From DATAUD01 sp036268455 (lineage in GTDB: Bacteria; Verrucomicrobiota; Verrucomicrobiia; Limisphaerales; Palsa-1400): DNA of 64,000 nt. The notes below the pieces were generated by a model that was not told the origin of the DNA, searched no databases, and was given only the letters and a program-made list of their open reading frames with translations. Below are positions 9,130 through 16,687 of this stretch, one piece after another. The position numbers were made by a program, and so were the translations under genes. The stretch is from the NCBI GenBank assembly GCA_036268455.1, contig DATAUD010000121.1:41751-105750 (forward strand), read 5' to 3'. Numbering within the stretch: the stretch's first letter is position 1; every line of letters begins with the position of its first letter.

Positions 9130-9147
9130 GTTAGTGATTGCTAACTT
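9130..9147. promoter_or_regulatory. Likely TetR operator upstream of tetR
   Basis: GTTAG, six bases, CTAAC forms a perfect 5-bp-arm inverted repeat at 9130-9145, extended to TTGCTAACTT at 9138-9147, which recurs at 8398-8407. It lies 12 bp upstream of the tetR start and overlaps the last codons and stop of rnhA. Confidence 0.55.
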
Positions 9148-9671
9148 AAAGTCAAGGGGAATTCGGATGGCCGCTCGGGAACATTCTTTGCCGTGAACTC
9201 CGCCAAAAACGCTTTCAACTGCTCGCGGTTGAATTCCTTCTTAATTTTTGCGATCTGTTCGGTCGCCAATTGGTCGCACCTTTCGTTCCCCACGTGTCCT
9301 GCGTGTCCTTTGAGCCAATGCCATTCAACCTTGTGTTTTGACACCGCCGAATCCAGCGCACGCCAGAGGTCTTCGTTTTTTACGGGCTGTTTTGATTTCG
9401 TTCGCCAGCCATTGCGTTTCCAATTAAACAACCACATCGACACCCCGTTTTTCACGTATTCGGAATCGGTATAAAAATCCACTTCGCACGGCTCCTTGAG
9501 TGTGTTCAGGGCCTCGATTGCGGCCTGAAGTTCCATCCGATTGTTCGTCGAGGCCGGAACACCGCCGCTCAATTCTCGCGAATGTTGCCCGCACTCAAGT
9601 ACCGCCGCCCAACCCCCAGGTCCCGGGTTGCCATGACACGCGCCATCAGAATGAACGATTACTTTCTTCAT
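9141..9671 (-). CDS. rnhA: Ribonuclease HI
   Basis: Cleaves the RNA strand of RNA-DNA hybrids during replication and R-loop removal, in the cytoplasm, using two metal ions. All catalytic residues of the type 1 family are present at nearly E. coli positions: Asp9 in VHSDGACHGNPG, Glu47 in NNRMELQAAIEAL, Asp69 in YTDSEYV, His123 in WLKGHAGH and Asp133 in ERCDQLA. The basic protrusion is WKRNGWRTKSKQPVKN. The 176 residues exceed the usual 155 because of a short C-terminal tail with no known motif. Its stop lies inside the putative TetR operator. Confidence 0.96.
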   Translation of the reverse strand: MKKVIVHSDGACHGNPGPGGWAAVLECGQHSRELSGGVPASTNNRMELQAAIEALNTLKEPCEVDFYTDSEYVKNGVSMWLFNWKRNGWRTKSKQPVKNEDLWRALDSAVSKHKVEWHWLKGHAGHVGNERCDQLATEQIAKIKKEFNREQLKAFLAEFTAKNVPERPSEFPLTLS

Positions 9672-9730
9672 TATGTTTCGAGCGGCCAGATGAAAACAGG
9701 TTAACGGTTCTCGTCAATCCGAAAGATTCA

Positions 9731-9784
9731 ATTTGGAACTCGGGAAATCAGGAAAAAGAATTCCTGATTTTATGAGTTCCAAAT
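9731..9784. repeat. 54-bp long hairpin (inverted repeat) between rnhA and the TPR gene
   Basis: The outer arms ATTTGGAACTC and GAGTTCCAAAT are perfectly complementary over 11 bp. After a 3-base mismatch (GGG against TAT) the inner arms AAATCAGGAA and TTCCTGATTT pair over 10 bp, closing a 6-base loop AAAGAA. It lies downstream of the minus-strand TPR gene and upstream of rnhA. It could act as a terminator, but it is AT-rich with no clear T-run, so a short interspersed palindromic element is equally possible. Confidence 0.6.
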
Positions 9785-9876
9785 TTCCTTTTCCGGAACG
9801 GCTGAAAACTCCAATCTCTAAATCAAGAAAGGCGCTCGCGCAGGTGCGAATTACGCGTCCTCAATTTTCCGGGGGG

Positions 9877-11547
9877 CTATTTTTCGCCGTCCAATAGCTT
9901 TTCGAGGGCGGGGCTTTTGGCGTGGCCAAGGTCTTTGGCGCGTTTGTAGTGCCATCGCGCTAAACTAGGCGAGGGTGGCTTTTCAGTCGCATACACAAGC
10001 GCCAGGTTGTAGTGGGCGTCGCCGTAGTCGGGATCGATTTCCAACGCTTTGCGAAGGGCGGTTTCGGCGGCGGATCGCTGCCCTTTGCCGGCCAAAACGC
10101 AGCCGAGATAATTCTCGGTGCCGGCGTTGGTGGAGTTGAGCTGCGCCGAACGGCTCAAGGCATCAAGGGCGGCATCGAGGTTGTCCTGGCGGTAACGCAG
10201 AACGCCAAGCAAATACAAACTGCCGGGGTCGTCGGGATCCAACGCGAGGGCGCGGTCCACGGTTTTCTCGCACTCGTCGAGATGGCCCTCGGCAAATTGA
10301 GCGTTGGCCAGATGGGCGAGGACATACACGTTATTTTCATCCTGACGGAGAACTTCCTTGAATTTCGATTCGGCCTGGACGAAATCGCGCTCCATTGCGG
10401 CTCGCAAGCCATCGGCCATGAGAGCGCCGGCGCCGGGAGGAAGGTCTTTGATGGAATGTGCGACGTGCGGATGCTCCGCAGGGGCCGCGGGCAATTGGGC
10501 GGGCGGTTTGGATGGGGCCTCGTTCAGTATCGCCAATTCTTCGGGAGTGTAAGGGACGGCTTTGGCATCCAATACCGCGAGGCGCGCGCGCAATTGTTCC
10601 AGTTCGGCATTTTCGGCTGCGGGCGCGGGCGTGGAGGTCGTACCAGGAACGGCGGTGGCGGCGGCGAGCTTCTTTTGCAGTTCGTCGCGTTGAGCCTGGA
10701 CATTATTAAGCTGCTTCTGGACAGCGAGAACTTGCTCGTCGCTATGGGCCTCGGCGTCGGCAAGGTCTTTGGTGCGGGCCTCAAGCTCGGCTTTCAATTT
10801 GTCGCGTTCTTGCGTTACTTGCGCAAGATCGGAAGTCGCGGGTTGAGGCGCAGTCACGGGAGCGGGAGCGGCTTTCAACGTGTCGATCTGGCGCTGGGCT
10901 TCCTGGAGTTTCTGCTCGGCGTCGGCGGCTTGACGTTTTGCATCGGCTAATGCGGCGGTCAATTTGGCGTCGGGGACGGCGGGCGCGGAGGTGGAGGCGG
11001 GCGCGGCTTTAGCTTGCTGGAGCGCGACAGTGAGCAGGTCTTTTTCCTTTTTGAGGGCGACAATTTCATCTTCGCGTTTGGCCAATTCGACGGGACTCAC
11101 TGCGGCGGGCTGGACGCTCAATGCTTCTTTGAGTTTATTTTCCAAGTCGGAATTGGCGGAGGTCAAATCACGCACTTGCTGCTGCAACGCGGAAATCTGC
11201 TGCTCAAGGTCGCTGGGCGGAACGACGACGGCGGCCGACGGAACTACCGAGGCGGCGGGAGCGTTGGTGGGCAAGAACTTTGAAAGCGCCTGCAATTGGC
11301 CGGCCAGATATTGCAACCTGAATGTAACGACCTCGGGATTCCAGCGGGGATAATCGCCCCTGAGGTGTTGCAACGCGGTCTGGGCATCGAGATATCGCTG
11401 GGCGGCGGCGCGGCTCTGGCCGTCTTGTCTAAAGCTGTCGGCCTGGAGGATTTCGTTGTAGATGTCCAGGTATTGGTCGTCCGGCGCATCGGCGCGAACG
11501 ACGCCGGCAAACGCCAGAAACAGACCAAGGAAAGTAATCCATCTCAT
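9877..11547 (-). CDS. Secreted coiled-coil protein with C-terminal TPR repeats
   Basis: Function not recognised beyond a structural role in protein interactions. The 556 residues begin with a signal peptide (ITFLGLFLAFAGVVRA). An N-terminal helical segment of about 90 residues precedes a long coiled coil from about 110 to 320, rich in LEQQISALQQQVRDL-type heptads and Ala/Pro linkers. A proline-rich hinge follows, then four to five TPR units from about residue 380 (VYVLAHLANAQFAEGHLDEC, SLYLLGVLRYRQDNLDAALD, DYGDAHYNLALVYATE). Similar TPR/coiled-coil envelope proteins are frequent in Verrucomicrobiota. It appears to be a single-gene unit. Confidence 0.7.
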   Translation of the reverse strand: MRWITFLGLFLAFAGVVRADAPDDQYLDIYNEILQADSFRQDGQSRAAAQRYLDAQTALQHLRGDYPRWNPEVVTFRLQYLAGQLQALSKFLPTNAPAASVVPSAAVVVPPSDLEQQISALQQQVRDLTSANSDLENKLKEALSVQPAAVSPVELAKREDEIVALKKEKDLLTVALQQAKAAPASTSAPAVPDAKLTAALADAKRQAADAEQKLQEAQRQIDTLKAAPAPVTAPQPATSDLAQVTQERDKLKAELEARTKDLADAEAHSDEQVLAVQKQLNNVQAQRDELQKKLAAATAVPGTTSTPAPAAENAELEQLRARLAVLDAKAVPYTPEELAILNEAPSKPPAQLPAAPAEHPHVAHSIKDLPPGAGALMADGLRAAMERDFVQAESKFKEVLRQDENNVYVLAHLANAQFAEGHLDECEKTVDRALALDPDDPGSLYLLGVLRYRQDNLDAALDALSRSAQLNSTNAGTENYLGCVLAGKGQRSAAETALRKALEIDPDYGDAHYNLALVYATEKPPSPSLARWHYKRAKDLGHAKSPALEKLLDGEK

Positions 11548-11633
11548 AGTCGAGCCATCTTAATGGAAGGCAACGCATTGGCAAATCATTCTCGCACCGA
11601 GCGATTGCGCGGCTGGCGGATCAAGAGGAAGTT

Positions 11634-12452
11634 TTAAAAGTACGTCGAATCAGCGTCGGCCGCGGCGTGTTGAGAGAACCAAATCCAATCTACATTTGCC
11701 GTGCCGCCGGGAACCCGAGGGTCGTGGGTAGTGGCGTTGAGCAACGTGGTGGTCTGCCATTTGTGTATCAGCGCGTGGCCATCGGCAAAGGACATCGCCG
11801 TGCCGTTGTCGTGGTAGGAACCGGGGACGTCGGGAAAGTTGCCGTTATGGCTGTCAATTTCGAGATAGCCGTCCTGGATGGTCCACATGGTCTCGTCGCA
11901 AAAAACGAAGGCGTCGGCAGGGGCCGGATGAGTGATGTCGGAATCCTTGGAGTATTGAAGGGCTGGGCGGTCATCGTTAAAACCGGCGGGGATCATATAG
12001 ACAGCGCCCATTTGGCTGTTCATCGAATAGGTTCTCAGTCGTTGGCCGTTAGCGGACGGGACAATGTCGGAAGGGCATTTGTAAACGCCCACTTGCTTGG
12101 CAACGTACGGAGCCAGCAGGCCAGTGGTGTACAGGGCTAGATTAGTGTTTCCGGACTGGGCGCCCGGATACTGTTCAATGCCGGTGGCGCTGTCGATCCA
12201 TGAGGTGCCGGCGGCTCCCGAATCGGAATAGCTGCCGGAATCCGGGGAGTTGGGGACGAGATAGTTGTTGTTGTCGCCGGTATATTGGGCGGCGGCGAGC
12301 TGACATTGTTTGAGGTTGCTGATGTCCTGGGTCGCGGCCGCCTGCGCTTTGGCCCTTGCCAAGGCGGGGAGAAGGAGGGCCGCGAGAATCGCGATAATGG
12401 CAATGACGACGAGCAATTCAATCAAAGTGAATGCGTTTTTTTGATTTTTCAT
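11634..12452 (-). CDS. Prepilin-like secreted protein, H-X9-DG type
   Basis: Resembles type II secretion pseudopilins but belongs to the large PVC-specific group with an H-X9-DG C-terminus; such proteins are thought to be processed and exported, role unknown. The ATG at 12452 is preceded by a strong AGGTGG site and gives MKNQKNAFTLIELLVV, with a class III leader cut before Phe8. The membrane helix continues to ALLLPALARAKAQA. The C-terminal motif is a His in SYHDNG followed nine residues later by DG in FADGHALIHKW. About 272 residues. It lies 72 bp downstream of the LamG gene on the same strand and may be co-expressed with it. Confidence 0.88.
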   Translation of the reverse strand: MKNQKNAFTLIELLVVIAIIAILAALLLPALARAKAQAAATQDISNLKQCQLAAAQYTGDNNNYLVPNSPDSGSYSDSGAAGTSWIDSATGIEQYPGAQSGNTNLALYTTGLLAPYVAKQVGVYKCPSDIVPSANGQRLRTYSMNSQMGAVYMIPAGFNDDRPALQYSKDSDITHPAPADAFVFCDETMWTIQDGYLEIDSHNGNFPDVPGSYHDNGTAMSFADGHALIHKWQTTTLLNATTHDPRVPGGTANVDWIWFSQHAAADADSTYF

Positions 12453-12524
12453 AGCCACCTTTGTGTTTATTGCACTCGGCCGGGGCGTCGCGCCGCCCCG
12501 GCCATGCAATCGGCCCTTGCCGAA

Positions 12525-14870
12525 TCAAGGCGCCTGGGTTCGGAAGAAACCGCCAGCCCCAGTGAAGGTAATCGTGTAAGGCGAAACGGCGCCGGTAACG
12601 TTGGTGTAAACACCGTTGAGGGCGCCGGATTCCTGCAAAACGCCCACCGACCATGTCAAAGTCGCCGTTGCGCCCAAGTTGACAACAGTGGGTCCGAGCG
12701 GGGCGTTGGCGTAGTGGCTGGCAACCTGTTTCGGGCTGAGCGCATAATTATAAACGGCGGTGTCATCGACGGTTCCTTCGAACGTGTTAAATTGCGCGTC
12801 TGTGCGCTGGCCGATAACGAAATTGCCTCCGTCCAATCCGCCCAGGCCGGCGGTTCCATCGAGGTTAATGCCGTCGCCATCCGGGATTAACGTGTCACCG
12901 GCGACCGCGAAGCCACCCGTAAGCTGGCCGTTCACATAGATGTTGAAGTTGGTGGTGTCGTCCGTAACGACCAAGTGATACCAGTTTCCGGCAACGAGTT
13001 GGTTGTTATGAGCGGGATCGTTGGGGCCGGCGGTAATGAACGCGTTGCCAGGTTGAGGCACAAAGGCGAAGTTATTGGCGGTTGGCTGCTGATAGATATA
13101 CCAGCCGTTATATGGGTTGGGATACAGGTTATACTGCGAGGAGAGAACCACCCGATAGTCGCCGCCGTTGGCGCCCAGCGAAGCGGGCTGCACCCATGTT
13201 TCCACTGACCATGCTCCGTCTGGATTGAGTTCCTGCGCCCAAGGCACCTGGATGGTTGCGCCGTTGGTGAGTATCACAGCCGGATCGGCGCTATGCGGAA
13301 TGCCAGTGGGCGCGAGATAATCGACGGATCCCCCGTTGGGCGTATAGCTTCCATCGAAGGTGCCAACGGCGTCCTCGGCCAGGCTGCCGTTGGTTTCGTC
13401 CAAACGCCAGTAAGCGACGGGGTTGTCGGCGGCGACAAGAGCGCCGTAACCGGTAAGAGGAACAGGGGGATCAGTGCGCGGTTGCACATTGAGATTGGCG
13501 TTATAACTCGAACTGGCGAAGGGATTGCTCACTGTGACGACATAAAAATTTCCATTTTGGGACAATTGGACGTTTGTCAACCATAATGTATCGTTGGTTG
13601 CGTCGGAGATTGTGGTAAAGGTGACGAAATCAAGAGTGGAGGACCATTGGTAGGTTATCGGTAGAGCGCCATCGGCGGTGACGTGAAACGCGGCATGGCT
13701 GCCGACGTTGCGGGTTATCGAAGCGGGCGTGGAAACGACGTTGAGATTGGTCAGCACCGTGAGGGTGGCGACGATGCTGGTTTGAGAGCCATAGGCATTG
13801 CTGACGAGGACGGAGAAGCCCAGATTGTTGTCCTGCGGATATTCGGCCAGCAACGAGTAGGAGGGGGAGGTCGCGCCGGCTATGGGCGCGCCGTTAGTGA
13901 ACCATTGATAGTACAACAAAGGGGTTCCCTGGGCTGTGACGCTGAAGGTGACGGGGGTTCCGGAGAAGTTTGTCGCCGAAAGCGGCGCGGTGGCCACGGA
14001 GGCGCCGGTCGGAAGAACGGAGAAGGAATTTGTGCCGACCGTGTAGTGAGTGAAAACTTGATTGGAAGTGAGGACGTTGGTGTAGAAGGCGAATTCATCG
14101 AGGCCGCCAATGAAGGGATACCAGCCGACGCCCTGTCCCGAGCCGATGTGGCCATCCGAGCCGGTTGCGGGCACGAAGCCCGATGCGCTGTACGGGCCGT
14201 ACGGGACGCCATTGATGTAAAACGTCGCGTTGGTTCCGTCAAAAGTGGTCACCAAGTGATACCATTGGAAAAAAGTGATCGGAACAGCGCCAAAACCCTG
14301 GAAAAGTGATGGGCGCATGTCCAAATAAAAATAACTGGTGTTTCCGTTGCCTTCGCCTCCGCCGGATACGTAGATGTTCCAGCCATTGGGATAATCGCCA
14401 ACCTCGAACGGCACGCTCCAACCGCCGTTGCCGGGCGAAGCTTGCGGCTGGACCCACATCTCGACAGAGAACGGTCCGCCGCTTGGGCCGCCGGCGGGAG
14501 TCGTTCCCGCGGCATTGGGAAGATCGACGTATCCATAGTCGGAGCCTTCGTTGCCGGCGCCACCGCCGCCTGTGAAAAGAATCGAGTTGGTGTCGATGCC
14601 TGGCAGTTCAAGCAGCGGGGAACCTGTGCTACTGGGATAGTAGATGCCTTGGTAGGCTTGATCGGGATCGCTCGGGCTCGAGTTCGAGGCGAACCCGGGA
14701 TAGCCGTTATTGGTCAACTCTTCAAACCTGTAATAGACCACGGGATTATCGTTGGTGATGGTGGACGGATAATCGGCGGCGTGGGCCGCGGTGACGGCGA
14801 AGAGAAGGGCCGCCGCGAGCGTGGACGGTCGCCGCAGAAACGAACAGGTGGCCAATACAATTGATTTCAT
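12525..14870 (-). CDS. Large secreted protein with two LamG-like domains and Ig-like repeats
   Basis: Probably a cell-surface or extracellular carbohydrate-binding protein. The 781 residues start with a signal peptide (LAAALLFAVTAAHAA). The first LamG/concanavalin-like domain spans roughly 100-285 (FSVEMWVQP, WYHLVTTFDG, FYINGVPYG, GGLDEFAFY). Ig-like modules run from 290 to 465 (YYQWFTNGAPIAGATSPSY, FYVVTVSNPF). The second LamG domain spans about 480-720 (WSVETWVQP, WYHLVVTDD, GTVDDTAVYNYAL). The short C-terminal tail ends with FFRTQAP, resembling the terminal modules of many verrucomicrobial secreted proteins. The sugar ligand is unknown. Confidence 0.82.
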   Translation of the reverse strand: MKSIVLATCSFLRRPSTLAAALLFAVTAAHAADYPSTITNDNPVVYYRFEELTNNGYPGFASNSSPSDPDQAYQGIYYPSSTGSPLLELPGIDTNSILFTGGGGAGNEGSDYGYVDLPNAAGTTPAGGPSGGPFSVEMWVQPQASPGNGGWSVPFEVGDYPNGWNIYVSGGGEGNGNTSYFYLDMRPSLFQGFGAVPITFFQWYHLVTTFDGTNATFYINGVPYGPYSASGFVPATGSDGHIGSGQGVGWYPFIGGLDEFAFYTNVLTSNQVFTHYTVGTNSFSVLPTGASVATAPLSATNFSGTPVTFSVTAQGTPLLYYQWFTNGAPIAGATSPSYSLLAEYPQDNNLGFSVLVSNAYGSQTSIVATLTVLTNLNVVSTPASITRNVGSHAAFHVTADGALPITYQWSSTLDFVTFTTISDATNDTLWLTNVQLSQNGNFYVVTVSNPFASSSYNANLNVQPRTDPPVPLTGYGALVAADNPVAYWRLDETNGSLAEDAVGTFDGSYTPNGGSVDYLAPTGIPHSADPAVILTNGATIQVPWAQELNPDGAWSVETWVQPASLGANGGDYRVVLSSQYNLYPNPYNGWYIYQQPTANNFAFVPQPGNAFITAGPNDPAHNNQLVAGNWYHLVVTDDTTNFNIYVNGQLTGGFAVAGDTLIPDGDGINLDGTAGLGGLDGGNFVIGQRTDAQFNTFEGTVDDTAVYNYALSPKQVASHYANAPLGPTVVNLGATATLTWSVGVLQESGALNGVYTNVTGAVSPYTITFTGAGGFFRTQAP

Positions 14871-15047
14871 AGTTGTTTATTTGATTGTTTTGATTTCTGT
14901 TTCTGAACATGCGCCAGTCAATTTTCTTTCGCTTCGCTTGCCTGACGCTGCGGCAGTTTTATCACAGTCAAATAAGAATGCAATAAAAATTATTACAAAA
15001 ATTTCTTGCGATTTTGTGGGGTCTCAAATAGCCTTTCGCCCAAGGAC
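14871..15047. promoter_or_regulatory. AT-rich divergent promoter region (LamG gene and GH20 gene)
   Basis: A 177-bp gap between divergent starts, with a marked AT-rich stretch at about 14965-15010. It must hold promoters for both genes; no repeat or operator was recognised. Confidence 0.3.
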
Positions 15048-16679
15048 ATGAATTGGAACTTTATACTCCGCGCCGCCTCGATTTTCTGCCTTGCCGGGGC
15101 GCTTCGGGCGGACCCACAAGCGCCGGCGATCATTCCCCTGCCGGAAACAATGGATGCGCGGCCGGGGACATTTGCGTTTGGCACAGAGACGAAAATCGTG
15201 GCAAACGGGGGTGCAGAGGAGACGGGAAGATACCTCGCGGCGGAATTGCGCCGGCGCAACGCAGGGGAATTCCAACTGGATACCGGGACCAGCGCGGCGG
15301 GGCCAGGATCCGTCCAGTTGGCGCTGGATGACGCGGCGTTGGGCAAGGAAGGTTACGTTCTTACCGTCGCTCCGACCGGGGTATTGGTGGAAGCGCATAA
15401 CGACGCGGGGCTGTTTTACGGTGTACAGTCATTATTACAACTTTTGCCAACGGGCGCGGCGCGGACGAATTGCGCCGTGCCGTGTGTTTACATCAAGGAC
15501 GAGCCGCGATTTCAATGGCGGGGGTTGATGCTGGATGTGAGCCGGCATTTTTTCACGAAGTCCGAAGTGGAACAGCTTCTGGACGAAATGGCGTGGCACA
15601 AGTTGAACGTTTTTCACTGGCACCTGGTGGATGACCAGGGCTGGCGCATTGAAATCAAAAAGTATCCGCGCCTGACGGAAGTTGGGGCGTGGCGCAAGGC
15701 AATCGGTTTCGGATTGGATCCAAAGACCGGCACGGCTTACGGGCCGGACGGACGCTACGGCGGTTACTACACGCAGGACGACATCCGGGAGGTCGTGGCT
15801 TACGCGAAGGCGCGTCACATCATGATCGTGCCGGAGATCGAAATGCCGGGGCACTCGAGCGCGGCGCTGATGGCGTATCCGCAATTCAGTTGCACGGGAG
15901 GTCCGTTCACAACGGATTTGCCGGGCGGCGTCTTTAACGGGATTTATTGCGCTGGCAACGACGATGCGTTCGGTTTTGTCGAGGACGTTTTGACGGAGGT
16001 TTTTGCGATGTTTCCCGGGCCGTTCGTTCACATTGGCGGAGATGAGGTGCTGGTGGATAATTGGAAGCATTGCGCGAAATGCCAGGCGCGAATGCGTGAG
16101 GAAGGGCTGACGAAGGAGAGCGAGCTTGAGGGTTACTTTATTCGCCGCGTGGAAAAATTCATCAACGCGCACCACCGAAGATTGGTCGGCTGGAGCGAAA
16201 TTCGCGAGGGAGGACTGGCCGCCAATGCCACGGTGATGGATTGGGTGGGTGGAGCGACGGAGGCGGCAACGGCGGGCCACGACGTGGTAATGTCGCCGCT
16301 GGCGGATTGTTACTTCGACCATTATCAATCGCTGGACCATTCGAAAGAGCCATTCGCGATCGGGGGCTACCTGCCCTTGCGTCAAGTCTATGAATTCGAG
16401 CCGATCCCGAAAGACCTTGCGCCGCAATACCAGGGACACATCCTTGGAGCGCAGGCGAACGTATGGACCGAATACATGCCGTCGTTCAAACATGTCCGAT
16501 ACATGGTGTTCCCGCGGCTTTTCGCGCTGGCGGAGGTCGCGTGGTCGCCGAAGGCGTCGCGCAATTGGGACGATTTCTCGCGGCGGGCCGGAGTGGATTG
16601 CCTGCGGCTGGATGAATTGGGCGTAAACCATCGCGCCCTGTCAAGTATTCCAGAGCCGGCGCGGCCGGCGCAAAAGTAG
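15048..16679 (+). CDS. Secreted beta-N-acetylhexosaminidase, GH20
   Basis: Removes terminal beta-linked N-acetylhexosamine from chitin oligosaccharides or glycans, with substrate-assisted catalysis. The ATG at 15048 is preceded by AAGGA and followed by a signal peptide ending LRA; upstream in-frame starts lack these. The small N-terminal GH20b domain (FAFGTETKIVANG to VQSLLQLLP) precedes the TIM barrel, which opens with FQWRGLMLDVSRHF and continues with FHWHLVDDQGWRIEIKKYP. The catalytic Asp-Glu pair is at residues 332-333 in HIGGDEV. The length of 543 residues is normal. It lies 8 bp before a histidine kinase gene, and a GH18 gene follows, suggesting a chitin-degradation unit. Confidence 0.93.
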   Translation: MNWNFILRAASIFCLAGALRADPQAPAIIPLPETMDARPGTFAFGTETKIVANGGAEETGRYLAAELRRRNAGEFQLDTGTSAAGPGSVQLALDDAALGKEGYVLTVAPTGVLVEAHNDAGLFYGVQSLLQLLPTGAARTNCAVPCVYIKDEPRFQWRGLMLDVSRHFFTKSEVEQLLDEMAWHKLNVFHWHLVDDQGWRIEIKKYPRLTEVGAWRKAIGFGLDPKTGTAYGPDGRYGGYYTQDDIREVVAYAKARHIMIVPEIEMPGHSSAALMAYPQFSCTGGPFTTDLPGGVFNGIYCAGNDDAFGFVEDVLTEVFAMFPGPFVHIGGDEVLVDNWKHCAKCQARMREEGLTKESELEGYFIRRVEKFINAHHRRLVGWSEIREGGLAANATVMDWVGGATEAATAGHDVVMSPLADCYFDHYQSLDHSKEPFAIGGYLPLRQVYEFEPIPKDLAPQYQGHILGAQANVWTEYMPSFKHVRYMVFPRLFALAEVAWSPKASRNWDDFSRRAGVDCLRLDELGVNHRALSSIPEPARPAQK

Positions 16680-16687
16680 CTGGAGTT

